Below, piece by piece: positions 26,304-35,115 of a DNA stretch of 64,000 nt. The DNA lies in NCBI GenBank assembly GCA_016342745.1, contig JAEINT010000008.1, positions 62,001-126,000 on the forward strand, in the 5' to 3' direction. The stretch comes from Labilibaculum sp. GTDB lineage: Bacteria > Bacteroidota > Bacteroidia > Bacteroidales > Marinifilaceae. Position 1 is the stretch's first letter, and every line of letters starts with the position of its first letter. The notes below the pieces were generated by a model that worked only from the letters and a program-made list of their open reading frames with translations, ran no database searches and was not told where the DNA came from. A program made the position numbers and the translations under genes.

Positions 26304-27689
26304 ATGGTAATGACTGCTCAACTTAAGGAATCTATTCGTGATTCCAAATCAGCAAGATGGTTCGTTTTAATCACGGTTTCATTCTTGATGCTTACAGGAT
26401 ATTTCTTTACAGATATCATGTCGCCTTTACAAGGAATGTTGCGTGACCAAATGGGATGGTCTAACTCATCTTATGGAACTTTTGCAGGTTCATATTCTGT
26501 ATTAAACGTATTCTGTTTGATGCTTATTTTCGGAGGAATTATCCTTGATAAGGCAGGTATTCGTTTTACAGGGACATTCTTTGTAGGTGTAATGATCGTT
26601 GGAGCCTTCTTCAACTATTACGCCATGACCGATACTTTTAACAATGGCGGAATTGGATATGATTTCCTTAACTCCTTCCTAACTGATTACAAGCCTTCTT
26701 TAAAAATGGCTATGATCGGATATTCATTATTCGGTGTTGGTGTTGAAATTGCAGGTATTACAGTATCTCGAATCATTGTAAAATGGTTTAAAGGAAAAGA
26801 GATGGCGTTGGCAATGGGTCTTGAAATGGCTTGTGCTCGTGGTGGTATGTTAATCGCATTCTCTGCTTCTCCATGGATGACAGGAGCTGACAAAATCATT
26901 TCTCGTCCATTAGCATTCGGAGTTATTCTTCTAGTTATTGGTTTACTAGCCTACTTTGTTCATAACATGATGGATAAGAAATTAGATACTGAAGTTGCTG
27001 CTGATACTAGTATTGAAGCTTCTGAAGAGGAATTTAAAGCTTCTGATGTATTCTTGTTATTCAAAAACCCAGGTTTTATCTTAATCTCACTTCTTTGTGT
27101 ATTATTCTATTCTGCAATTTTCCCCTTCACAAAATTTGCTCCAGATTTAATGGTTCAAAAATATGGTTTTGCTGAAGAGCTTTCAGGTATGATTGTAGGA
27201 CTTCTTCCTATTGGAACTATGGTTCTAACGCCAATCTTTGGTGCATTCATGGATAAAAAAGGAAAATCAGCAAGTATCATGATCTTAGGATCTTTATTAT
27301 TGATTTTCTCTCACGTTATTTTTGCATTCTTACCTGGTAATACAGCTTTTGCATTTACTGCTATGGTCGTTCTTGGTTTTGCATTCTCTTTTGTACCAGC
27401 TGCTATGTGGCCTTCAGTACCAAAGATTATTCCGGAATCACGTTTAGGTTCTGCTTATGCAATGATCTTTATGATTCAGAATGTGGGTCTAATGTTATTC
27501 CCTATGCTTTTAGGATCAGTATTGGATTCTGCAAACGAAGGATTAGCTGAAGGAGCTCCTCTTAATTATACTGAGCCGATGATGTTAATGGTTGGTTGTG
27601 GTGTAGCAGCTTTATTAGTTGCTTTTAGATTAAGATCTGTTGATAAGAAAAAAGGATATGGTCTTGACCTTCCAAACATTGAGAAATAA
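26304..27689 (+). CDS. MFS transporter, first of three paralogues
   Basis: This 461-residue inner membrane protein has about twelve transmembrane helices in two halves joined by an acidic cytoplasmic loop (about 228-250). The MFS motif A appears as GGIILDKAGIRFTG in the loop after helix 2 and again as FGAFMDKKGKSAS in the second half. The paralogue-specific stretch RIIVKWFKGKEMALAMGLEM lies near residue 155, and AMWPSVPKIIPESRLGSAYA near 370. The N-terminal lead KESIRDSKSARWFVL is shared with the next two genes. The transported compound is unknown. The gene has its own promoter and terminator. Confidence 0.88.
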   Translation: MVMTAQLKESIRDSKSARWFVLITVSFLMLTGYFFTDIMSPLQGMLRDQMGWSNSSYGTFAGSYSVLNVFCLMLIFGGIILDKAGIRFTGTFFVGVMIVGAFFNYYAMTDTFNNGGIGYDFLNSFLTDYKPSLKMAMIGYSLFGVGVEIAGITVSRIIVKWFKGKEMALAMGLEMACARGGMLIAFSASPWMTGADKIISRPLAFGVILLVIGLLAYFVHNMMDKKLDTEVAADTSIEASEEEFKASDVFLLFKNPGFILISLLCVLFYSAIFPFTKFAPDLMVQKYGFAEELSGMIVGLLPIGTMVLTPIFGAFMDKKGKSASIMILGSLLLIFSHVIFAFLPGNTAFAFTAMVVLGFAFSFVPAAMWPSVPKIIPESRLGSAYAMIFMIQNVGLMLFPMLLGSVLDSANEGLAEGAPLNYTEPMMLMVGCGVAALLVAFRLRSVDKKKGYGLDLPNIEK

Positions 27690-27712
27690 TTCTCTTATAC
27701 ATACGATATATG

Positions 27713-27738
27713 AAAAGCCACCTTCGGGTGGCTTTTTT
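27713..27738 (+). terminator. Intrinsic terminator of first MFS gene
   Basis: A 10-bp stem AAAAGCCACC with its complement around a TTCG tetraloop (27713-27736) is followed by a T-run. Confidence 0.92.
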
Positions 27739-27768
27739 TTATTGCTCTTTTTACTGATAAAATACAGG

Positions 27769-27799
27769 TTTGTTTTTTTAGGCATTAATCTTAATTTAG
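27769..27799 (+). promoter_or_regulatory. Promoter of second MFS gene
   Basis: TTTG at 27769-27772, a 19-base spacer and TAATTTAG at 27792-27799 match the arrangement and the same TTAG deviation as the first MFS gene. Confidence 0.55.
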
Positions 27800-27844
27800 T
27801 AGGCTCTAATGCCAAAAAATTAATTAAACCCTAAAATTATTGAA

Positions 27845-29284
27845 ATGACAGATGCTATTAAAAAGACTTTGAGAGATAGCGCAGGCGCCCGTTGGTTTGT
27901 GTTAATTCTCGTTTCGCTTACTATGCTTATTGCATATACCTTTATGGAGGTACTTTCTCCGCTTCAAACTCTTATTCAAAGTACTTACGGATGGAGTGGT
28001 ACCGATTGGGGACTTGTTACAGGTGCTCAAGGATACTTAAATGTATTTGCATTTATGCTAATATTTGCCGGAATCATACTCGATAAAATGGGTATTAAAT
28101 TTACCGCGGTAGGATCTGGAATAGTAATGATATTAGGTGCTATAGTAAAGTATTATGCATTTGCTCATAATTTTGAAATGGGCTCTACAATTATCGGAAT
28201 CGATTCTAGAGTATTTGTTTCAGCAGCAGGATTTGCAATCTTCTGTGTTGGTGCTGAAGGTGCTGGTATTACAGTGTCTAGAATAATCGTTAAATGGTTT
28301 AAAGGAAAAGAAATGGCGCTAGCTATGGGTACAGAGATGGCCTTAGCTCGTTTAGGTTCTTTCCTTGCATTATTTGGATCTCCACGTATTGCTGCTGCAT
28401 TTGATATCCCAACTGCTGTATTGGTAGGAACTCTTGCTTTGTGTATTGCCTTAATTCTTTTCATTGTTTATTGCATAATGGATGTGAAATTAGACAAACA
28501 AGTAGAAGATGAAGTGGAAGAAGAAGAGCCTTTCAAAATTTCCGATCTATTGGTAATTGTTAAAAATAAAGGATTCTGGTACATCGCTATTCTTTGTTTA
28601 TTATTCTATTCTGCAGTTTTCCCATTCTACAAATTCTCTTCAGGATTAATGGTTAATAAGTTTGGTGTTGATCCTTCAACTGCAGGAGATATTCCATCAA
28701 TTTTACCATTTGGTACGATTCTATTGACTCCTTTATTTGGATACATCTACGATAAATATGGTAAAGGTGCTTCTATCATGATTCTTGGAGCAGTATTACT
28801 TGTAATCGTTCATACCATATTCTATGTACCTGCTCTTACAGAACCTTCGGTAGCTATTTTTGCTGTAGTTCTTTTAGGTATTGCGTTCTCATTGGTTCCT
28901 TCGGCTATGTGGCCTTCAGTTCCAAAAATTATTCCTGAAAAACAATTAGGTTCAGCATATGCACTTATTTTCTATGTTCAAAATATTGGTCTAATGCTAG
29001 TTCCTATATTATTAGGTGTTGTTTTAGATAAGACAAATCCTGGTATTAACGAAAAAATTGAAAATACAATTGCAGCTTTCAGAGCTGACGGAGTTCCAGC
29101 AAGTGACATCTCAGCAAAAGTTCAAGCTCTTAGAGAAACTGGAGAAATTCCAATGTTTGATTATTCATCAACTTGGTTAATTTTTGTTGGTTTAACAATT
29201 CTTGCAACCGTATTTGGATTCTTATTGAAAGCAGAAGATAAGAAAAAAGGATATGGCCTTGAATTGCCAAACATTCAGAGTTAA
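27845..29284 (+). CDS. MFS transporter, second of three paralogues
   Basis: This 479-residue paralogue of the preceding gene shares the N-terminal lead (KKTLRDSAGARWFVL), motif A (AGIILDKMGIKFTA), RIIVKWFKGKEMALAMGTEM and AMWPSVPKIIPEKQLGSAYA. About twelve transmembrane helices are predicted, with an acidic central loop (VEDEVEEEEPFK). It differs by an insertion of about 35 residues in the last extramembrane loop (near 400-440, rich in Ala and charged residues). The substrate is unknown. It is expressed from its own promoter and closed by its own terminator, so the three copies can be regulated separately. Confidence 0.88.
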   Translation: MTDAIKKTLRDSAGARWFVLILVSLTMLIAYTFMEVLSPLQTLIQSTYGWSGTDWGLVTGAQGYLNVFAFMLIFAGIILDKMGIKFTAVGSGIVMILGAIVKYYAFAHNFEMGSTIIGIDSRVFVSAAGFAIFCVGAEGAGITVSRIIVKWFKGKEMALAMGTEMALARLGSFLALFGSPRIAAAFDIPTAVLVGTLALCIALILFIVYCIMDVKLDKQVEDEVEEEEPFKISDLLVIVKNKGFWYIAILCLLFYSAVFPFYKFSSGLMVNKFGVDPSTAGDIPSILPFGTILLTPLFGYIYDKYGKGASIMILGAVLLVIVHTIFYVPALTEPSVAIFAVVLLGIAFSLVPSAMWPSVPKIIPEKQLGSAYALIFYVQNIGLMLVPILLGVVLDKTNPGINEKIENTIAAFRADGVPASDISAKVQALRETGEIPMFDYSSTWLIFVGLTILATVFGFLLKAEDKKKGYGLELPNIQS

Positions 29285-29304
29285 TAAATTAACGAATATA
29301 TTTT

Positions 29305-29332
29305 AAAGCTGTCCTTAGGGGCAGCTTTTTTT
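29305..29332 (+). terminator. Intrinsic terminator of second MFS gene
   Basis: A stem AAAGCTGTCC paired with GGGGCAGCTTT (29305-29328) is followed by a T-run to 29332. The apparent upstream ATG of the third MFS frame at 29333 directly follows this T-run, so that ATG is not the real start. Confidence 0.88.
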
Positions 29333-29392
29333 ATGCCGTTACGAAAAGCTTTCGTATTTTCGGAAACTATTGAAAACAAACACTTCAACTAC

Positions 29393-30757
29393 ATGACTAA
29401 AACTAAACTACAAGAATCACTAAGAGATTCTGTACTTGTCCGCTGGGCAATGCTGATTACTGTCGGATTTGTTCTTGCGGCAAACTACTATTTTTACGAT
29501 GCACTATCTCCATTAAAATCTACACTTACCAAAGAATTTGGGTTCACCAGTACTGATTTTGGTTTATTTGTATCCGTATACTCTATTCCTAATGTCTTTT
29601 TCTTAATGGCAGTATTGGGAGGAATTATTCTCGATAAATTAGGTATTCGAAGAACAGGATTCATGTTTGTCGCCTTTATGGCCTTTGGAGCACTGGTAAC
29701 AGCATATGGAGCAAGTGATCTATACAGAAACGACGGGCTTGGTTATACGTTCATGTCTTCTTTCATGCCTGGATATTCTCCCGAACTGAAAATGATGTTA
29801 TTAGGACGATTTCTGTTTGGTTTAGGAGCTGAAACCAGTATTGTTGTCATCAGTAAAATCATTGTAAAATGGTTTAAAGGAAAGGAATTAGCCTTAGCAT
29901 TTGGAGTAAAACTTGGGCTTGCCCGAACCGGATCATTTCTTGCATTCAATTTATCACCAGTTCTAATTGAATCTGAGCAGGGATGGACTACTGCCATATG
30001 GTTTGCAGCCTTTTTAGTTCTTTCTGCCTTATTAGTATTCCTAATTTACATGATGTTTGATCTTAAATTGGACAAACAAGTAAAGCAAGAAGGTTTACTG
30101 TCTACAAGTGATGAATTTCACATCTCAGACATTACAAAACTACTAACCAATCGTTCGTTTATTTACGTCACCTTGTTGTGTTTGACCTTTTATTCTGCGG
30201 TATTTCCATTCCTATCTTTTTCATCTGATTTTTTCCTCAATAAATTTAATCTATCCATAAAAGAAAGTGGTTTCATCTCCTCAATGTTACCCATTGGAAC
30301 AATGATATTTACACCGATATTTGGTTTGTTTGTTGATAAAATAGGAAAAGCAGCATCTCTAATGATTTATGGATCTATAATACTAGTAATTGTGCATCTC
30401 ACATTTGCCTTTACAGGATTATCTCCATACGTAATGATGGTTATTTTAGGACTTGCCTTCTCTTTGGTACCAGCCTCTATGTGGCCATCTGTTGCTAAAA
30501 TGGTGGATGAAAAAAGAATTGGTTCTGCCTATGGATTGATGTTCTCAGTACAGAATTTAGGCTTATGGGCATTTCCAATTTTAGCAGGAGTAGTTTTAGA
30601 TGCTACAAACCCAGAAGGAGCTGAAACATTAGATTATACTTATACCATGATCATGTTTGCTTGCTTAGGATTAGTTGGTTTAGTGTTCGCCTTATTATTA
30701 AAAAGAGAAGACAAAGTTTCGGGCTATGGTTTGGAACTGCCTTCGAACAGCAAATAA
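29393..30757 (+). CDS. MFS transporter, third of three paralogues
   Basis: The start is placed at the ATG at 29393, giving 454 residues and the same N-terminal lead as the two paralogues (QESLRDSVLVRWAML). The frame is open 20 codons further upstream, but that part directly abuts the terminator of the previous gene and contains a likely promoter box (TATTTTCG, 29355-29362). The protein has about twelve helices, motif A GGIILDKLGIRRTG, KIIVKWFKGKELALAFGVKL and SMWPSVAKMVDEKRIGSAYG. It is the most diverged of the three: several Gly/Ala positions and the IIPE motif are changed, suggesting a different substrate. The substrate cannot be read from the sequence. Confidence 0.87.
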   Translation: MTKTKLQESLRDSVLVRWAMLITVGFVLAANYYFYDALSPLKSTLTKEFGFTSTDFGLFVSVYSIPNVFFLMAVLGGIILDKLGIRRTGFMFVAFMAFGALVTAYGASDLYRNDGLGYTFMSSFMPGYSPELKMMLLGRFLFGLGAETSIVVISKIIVKWFKGKELALAFGVKLGLARTGSFLAFNLSPVLIESEQGWTTAIWFAAFLVLSALLVFLIYMMFDLKLDKQVKQEGLLSTSDEFHISDITKLLTNRSFIYVTLLCLTFYSAVFPFLSFSSDFFLNKFNLSIKESGFISSMLPIGTMIFTPIFGLFVDKIGKAASLMIYGSIILVIVHLTFAFTGLSPYVMMVILGLAFSLVPASMWPSVAKMVDEKRIGSAYGLMFSVQNLGLWAFPILAGVVLDATNPEGAETLDYTYTMIMFACLGLVGLVFALLLKREDKVSGYGLELPSNSK

Positions 30758-30781
30758 TTTAAAATAGAATACCTACAAAAT

Positions 30782-30806
30782 AGCTATCCTTCGGGATGGC
30801 TTTTTT
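30782..30806 (+). terminator. Intrinsic terminator of third MFS gene
   Basis: An 8-bp stem AGCTATCC/GGATGGCT with a TTCG tetraloop is followed by six T. Confidence 0.9.
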
Positions 30807-30880
30807 CAACTACAATATTTAACGATTTACATTCCAACAACTATAGGATTATACTTAATGATCTTACCACTTTTCAAAAT

Positions 30881-30910
30881 AAAAAAGGGTGTCCAATTTG
30901 GACACCCTTT
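30881..30910 (-). terminator. Orphan minus-strand intrinsic terminator
   Basis: An 11-bp stem (30884-30894 with 30900-30910) has a 5-base loop and is followed, only on the minus strand, by six T (30881-30886). No minus-strand gene precedes it, so it suggests a non-coding transcript from the right. Confidence 0.75.
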
Positions 30911-31245
30911 GTTAGCTCTTATATTTTGGAGCCCTTAAGAATTGTTGTCTAGAATTACCACATTACATCCAACAATTACCAACTAAAAGTGTTCGAGAGT
31001 TTCCCCTATAGATATTCTCGAACTTCTGTTAGACAATTATTGGTATCATTGTCTAACAATAAAATCTTGAAGCAATTCTAAACACCCTAAATACTTATTG
31101 CCTAGAAAAGTCATATTTAATCGATCATTAAATTTTATTTTTGAACGTTACGAAATAAGGAATACGCAACATGATGGTTTTGCATAATAATTGAAACCTA
31201 AATAACAAATAACATGCCGTAACGGATTAAATGTTACGGCATATT
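30881..31245 (-). ncRNA. Candidate structured small RNA of unknown class
   Basis: The 910-base gap between the third MFS gene and the flavoprotein gene has no protein frame that looks real. Read on the minus strand it carries strong inverted repeats: 31214-31242 (perfect 10-bp stem, 9-base loop), 31027-31058 (perfect 11-bp stem, 10-base loop), 30991-31023 (8-9 bp stem) and the terminator at 30881-30910. The middle two are only three bases apart. This is the pattern of a structured transcript ending at an intrinsic terminator. A convincing TAnnTTTG promoter was not found, so the 5' end is uncertain. It does not show conserved tmRNA, RNase P or SRP signatures. A 6S-like RNA or a regulatory RNA is possible but unproven. 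From 31246 to 31640 I see nothing else. Confidence 0.4.
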
Positions 31246-31648
31246 AAAGAAAACCAATTAATTATGCTATTAAAACCAAAATCCCGGGACACCACTCCCA
31301 ATATTTGGGAAATCATTCATTGAACGATTTCGACTATAGAAATACAATCTCCAGACCAAAACATACAAGTCTATAATATTCTGATCGTTAACTCAAGTTG
31401 TCGAATTTACAATAAAGGAAAAGTGTTCGTATACATAACACATACTGTCCGTTTTAGAACAATAAATAAAGTGATTCATTTATTTGAACACATTCTTCCT
31501 TTAGATAAAATCAATTTTAAGAATTGAATATGTACCTTATCAGTTCAATACAAGTGAAAATAACATTCAAAAAAATGTATTTGTTAAGCCAATAAGAGTG
31601 ATCTAAATAATCATCAAATACAATTTAGAATCTTTATAAATAATTTAT

Positions 31649-31656
31649 TATCTTTG
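31649..31656 (+). promoter_or_regulatory. Minus 7 box ahead of the flavoprotein gene
   Basis: A perfect TATCTTTG fits the phylum consensus. A transcription start near 31663 would leave only about five bases before the upstream ATG at 31668, favouring the ATG at 31680 as the start. No good upstream TTTG is seen. Confidence 0.55.
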
Positions 31657-31679
31657 CCCTCATTCAAATGAAATTATAT

Positions 31680-32351
31680 ATGGAATCAAAAACAAAACAA
31701 CAAAACAAACTATCAACAACAATAGTACTTGAAAACAAAGCAATTGCTCCTGGCGTTTACGTTATCAAATATAAAAAAACCAAAGATTTTAAGGCTGGAC
31801 AATACATTGGTATGACTACAGACTTAAGTGTTACACCACGATTATACACTATTGCTAGTGGTGAAAACGAAGCTGAAGTACAAATCCTATACAACCTTAA
31901 AGATGATGGATGGCTAACTCCAAGATTAAGCGAAATTAAAGCAGGTTCAGAGTTATATGTAACTGATCCTGATGGAGATTTTATTGATGATAATTCTCCT
32001 GCATGGTGGATTGCTTCAGGAACCGGAATTGCGCCTTATGCTTCCTTTTTTCGAACTGGTTTACTTAACAACAAAACCTTAATTCATGGAGGCAGACACA
32101 AGCATTCTTTCTTCTTTGAAAAGGAATTTTCTCCCGTTTTAAAAGAAAAATACGTTCGTTGTTGCTCACAAGAAGACGGTGAAGGTTTGTATCATGGAAG
32201 ATTAACACGATATTTGCAAGAGATTGAAGAATTACCAACCGATTGTCGCTTTTTTTTATGCGGTAGTCCTGAAATGGTAGTAGAAGTCCGAGATTTACTA
32301 ATTAAACGTGGTGTTTCCTACGATAGAATCGTTGCAGAAATCTACTTTTAA
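31680..32351 (+). CDS. FNR-type NAD(P)H oxidoreductase
   Basis: This protein of about 223 residues is a compact ferredoxin-NADP reductase family flavoprotein. The FAD site is marked by TPRLYTIASGENE (the RxYS/T motif), and the nicotinamide domain by ASGTGIAPYASFF and the C-terminal FLCGSPEMVVEVRDLL. It lacks a 2Fe-2S domain, so its partner is probably a ferredoxin or flavodoxin encoded elsewhere. The frame opens at an ATG at 31668, but the promoter box at 31649 makes the ATG at 31680 more likely. The rlmN gene follows 53 bases later on the same strand, and the two may be co-transcribed; RlmN is a radical-SAM enzyme that needs a flavodoxin-type electron supply, so a functional link is possible but unproven. 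Confidence 0.85.
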   Translation: MESKTKQQNKLSTTIVLENKAIAPGVYVIKYKKTKDFKAGQYIGMTTDLSVTPRLYTIASGENEAEVQILYNLKDDGWLTPRLSEIKAGSELYVTDPDGDFIDDNSPAWWIASGTGIAPYASFFRTGLLNNKTLIHGGRHKHSFFFEKEFSPVLKEKYVRCCSQEDGEGLYHGRLTRYLQEIEELPTDCRFFLCGSPEMVVEVRDLLIKRGVSYDRIVAEIYF

Positions 32352-32404
32352 GTAAGTTATAACAAAGAGTAGGCAAGACTTCGGTGCAAATAAAAAAATG
32401 AATA

Positions 32405-33448
32405 ATGGCTAAGGATACCTTATTAGGAAAAACATTAGAAGAACTAATTCAGATTGTAAATGAATTAAAACTTCCAAAATTTACAGCAAAGCAAATTGCT
32501 GATTGGTTGTACAAAAAAGACGTAGAGAGTATAGATGACATGTCAAACCTATCATTAAAAGCAAGGACAGCTTTAAATGAAAAATACGATATTGGAATTA
32601 CACTTTCAACTAAAGTTCAAGAGTCTGTTGATGGAACTAAGAAGTACCTTTACCCAACTACTCATGCCCACAAATTTATAGAAACAGCATATATTCCTGA
32701 TAAAAAAAGAAACACGCTTTGCGTATCGTCCCAAATTGGGTGTAAAATGGCATGTCTGTTTTGTATGACAGGAAAGCAAGGTTTTCAAGGACAGTTAACA
32801 AGTGGTGAGATCATCAATCAAGTTCGTAGTCTACCAGAAAGAGAAAATCTGACCAATATTGTATACATGGGAATGGGAGAACCATTGGATAATGTTCCTG
32901 AGTTAATGAAGTCATTAGAGATTTTGACATCAGATTATGGAATGGCAATGAGTCCTAGAAGAATTACGGTTTCTACTATTGGAATTATCCCTGGAATGAT
33001 AGAATTCTTGAACCATAGCGAATGTCATCTTGCTATCAGTTTGCACACACCTTTCGAAGATGAAAGAAAGAAACTAATGCCAGTTCAAAATGTATATCCA
33101 ATTAAGGATGTATTAAAGATTGTCAAAGATTTTGATTTTGGATTACAGCGTAGAATCTCTTTCGAATACATCATGTTCAAAGGAATCAACGATACTCCAA
33201 GCCATGTAAAAGAACTTTGTAAAATTCTTGATGGTATAAAATGTAGGATCAACCTAATCCGTTTTCATCCAATTCCAGATACTCCTTTAGATGGATCAGA
33301 TGAAAAAACAATGGAAGAGTTTAAAGATCTACTAACAAAGAAAGGTATTACGACTACAATTAGAAGATCGAGAGGACTCGATATATTTGCAGCCTGTGGA
33401 TTGCTTTCAACTAAGGAACTGGTGAAAAAACAAAACGAAGACTTTTAA
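32405..33448 (+). CDS. rlmN: Dual-specificity RNA methyltransferase RlmN
   Basis: This 347-residue radical-SAM enzyme methylates C2 of A2503 in 23S rRNA and A37 in some tRNAs. The Fe-S cluster cysteines are C113, C117 and C120 in GCKMACLFCMTG. The two catalytic cysteines expected of RlmN are C106 (TLCVSSQ) and C331 (AACGLLS), so the protein looks complete. The GMGEPLDN motif (SAM binding) and the N-terminal helical accessory domain (about 1-85) are present. The length is typical. It ends at a terminator shared with the convergent LacI-type gene. Confidence 0.95.
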   Translation: MAKDTLLGKTLEELIQIVNELKLPKFTAKQIADWLYKKDVESIDDMSNLSLKARTALNEKYDIGITLSTKVQESVDGTKKYLYPTTHAHKFIETAYIPDKKRNTLCVSSQIGCKMACLFCMTGKQGFQGQLTSGEIINQVRSLPERENLTNIVYMGMGEPLDNVPELMKSLEILTSDYGMAMSPRRITVSTIGIIPGMIEFLNHSECHLAISLHTPFEDERKKLMPVQNVYPIKDVLKIVKDFDFGLQRRISFEYIMFKGINDTPSHVKELCKILDGIKCRINLIRFHPIPDTPLDGSDEKTMEEFKDLLTKKGITTTIRRSRGLDIFAACGLLSTKELVKKQNEDF

Positions 33449-33450
33449 AT

Positions 33451-33487
33451 AAAAAAATCCTGCTTACTTAAGCAGGATTTTTTTTAT
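33451..33487. terminator. Bidirectional terminator between rlmN and LacI-type gene
   Basis: An inverted repeat with core ATCCTGCTT (arms about 33455-33465 and 33470-33481) is flanked by an A-run on the left and a T-run on the right, so it can end transcription from both convergent genes. Confidence 0.9.
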
Positions 33488-33499
33488 ATCTATTTAGTT

Positions 33500-34519
33500 C
33501 TATTTGTCGCTTGATGTTCTTACAATCAAATCGGCATGAACAACAACTTCTTTTATTTTTTTCGCATCTGGAGTTTTTTCCATTTGGCTAAACAACAATT
33601 TAGCTGCTTCGCGACCAACTTCTTTTGGATTTTGATCCATAGTCGATACAGATGGTTCCATATATCTTGATCTACGAGAATTAGAGAATCCCACAACAGA
33701 AACATCTGCAGGAATTTTTAATCCCAATTCTTTAGCTGCAGCAATTGCTCCAATTGCCATATCATCATTAATTGCAAAAATTGCATCTGGACGATTTGCT
33801 CTACCCAACAACTCCAAAACCAATTTCTTAGCATCTTCAACAGTAAAGTCACATCTAGAAATTAAAGTCTCATCTAAAGGAATATTTTTATCTGCTAAAG
33901 CTTTTTTATATCCTCTTAATCTGTTTCTTCCGAATAGCATAAATTCAGGGCCAGTTAAGAAAGCAACTCTCTTCGCTCCCCCATCAAGTAAATGTGTTAC
34001 TGCTGTATGTGCAGCAGCTGCATCATCAGCAACAACTTTAGAAACCTCTAATTCTTTCGATGTTCTATCGAAAAGCACCATTGGAACTCCTAAATCCTGA
34101 ATTTTATGAATATGATCATATGTATCTGTTGCACGAGTAAGTGAAAGAATAATTCCATCCATTCTCATGTTCAAGAAACCATTTACATTTTTCTCTTCTT
34201 TTTCAATCTTCTCATTTGAAGAACTAACAAACACCTGATAATTGTGCTCATCAGCAACCTGCTCAATACCTTTTACAACAGTAGCATAAAAAGAACTAAC
34301 AATTTGTGGAACCACAACACCAATCGTATTGGATTTTTGTGTTTTTAAAGCAACTGCCAATGGATTTGGTTGGTACTTTAATTCTTTTGCTAATTTCTGA
34401 ACTGCTTCTCTGGTTGTTAAGCTAATTTCTGGATTGTTCTTAAGGGCACGTGAGACAGTTGAAACTGAAATACTTAATTTCTCAGCGATGTCTTTAATGG
34501 TAACAGGTCGGTTTGCCAT
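33500..34519 (-). CDS. LacI family transcriptional regulator
   Basis: This 339-residue regulator has a N-terminal LacI helix-turn-helix (VTIKDIAEKLSISVSTVSRALKN, residues 6-28) with the hinge helix PNPLAVALKTQ, then a periplasmic-binding-protein-like effector domain (IGVVVPQIVSSFYATVVKGI to the end). Such proteins are repressors or activators of sugar genes in the cytosol. The sugar is unknown. A degraded gene fragment lies just upstream on the same strand, so its original target operon may have been lost. A TATCTTTG box at 34602-34609 (minus strand) is a likely promoter with a leader of about 75 bases. Confidence 0.92.
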   Translation of the reverse strand: MANRPVTIKDIAEKLSISVSTVSRALKNNPEISLTTREAVQKLAKELKYQPNPLAVALKTQKSNTIGVVVPQIVSSFYATVVKGIEQVADEHNYQVFVSSSNEKIEKEEKNVNGFLNMRMDGIILSLTRATDTYDHIHKIQDLGVPMVLFDRTSKELEVSKVVADDAAAAHTAVTHLLDGGAKRVAFLTGPEFMLFGRNRLRGYKKALADKNIPLDETLISRCDFTVEDAKKLVLELLGRANRPDAIFAINDDMAIGAIAAAKELGLKIPADVSVVGFSNSRRSRYMEPSVSTMDQNPKEVGREAAKLLFSQMEKTPDAKKIKEVVVHADLIVRTSSDK

Positions 34520-34601
34520 AGTAATAATTTTAGAATCTTACATTCAATTGTCTGAAATCGCAATAAAAATAATGATTTAGATCACTTTTCCCGACAAGAA
34601 A

Positions 34602-34609
34602 CAAAGATA
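34602..34609 (-). promoter_or_regulatory. Minus 7 box of the LacI-type gene
   Basis: A perfect TATCTTTG on the minus strand, about 83 bases before the ATG. No clear upstream TTTG is present at the usual distance. Confidence 0.45.
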
Positions 34610-34711
34610 ATATAATTTAGACAGGTTCCATCCTGTGAAATATACTTTTTCGTGGTGTATAACACCCATTTTCAACATCCCGCACTAACTTAAGACATTC
34701 TTAACCTTTTT

Positions 34712-34918
34712 TTAATGCATTTGTACTTCAGAAATCAAAAAATAAGATTCAATAATTCCCTTAAGATCCAATAAATGAAGATCATTCACACTTACACTTT
34801 CCTGAGATCCGTTAATTTCTCTATGAACTGTTAGTTCTCTGCTAAAATTAAAAACACAAACTCCGTTGGCGTTACCGATTCTTCGATAAACTAGTGTGCT
34901 TCCATTGCTTACTTTTAC
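34712..34918 (-). pseudogene. C-terminal remnant of a lost protein gene, possibly a GH13-type beta domain
   Basis: On the minus strand there is an open stretch of 68 codons from directly after two in-frame TGA stops to a TAA at 34712-34714. It has no usable start codon, but its translation reads like real protein rather than noise: STLVYRRIGNANGVCVFNFS near the beginning has the alternating pattern of the C-terminal beta domain of alpha-amylase family enzymes, and SVSVNDLHLLDLKGIIESYF follows. The remainder of the gene is not visible upstream, where stops interrupt every frame. I read it as the decayed 3' end of an enzyme gene once next to the LacI-type regulator. The family guess is weak; the fragment itself is more secure. 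Confidence 0.4.
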
Positions 34919-35115
34919 TCATCACACAATAGTACCTTAGTTAATTTTCACAGTATTATGTTATAATAATAATAATATTGGGATATTCAGTAATTGTAAT
35001 TTCCCATTTTTATTTAAAACTAGAAATGCTTCTTGTTTCTAATCTGCTCACATTCTTACTTATTGGGAATAGTTTAAACTTGAAGAAAATGGATAAGTAT
35101 ACATTTGGATTGCAA

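Noticed and set aside
30881-30910. Terminator of the third MFS gene
   Set aside because: That gene already has a strong terminator at 30782-30806, and the T-run of this hairpin is on the minus strand only.
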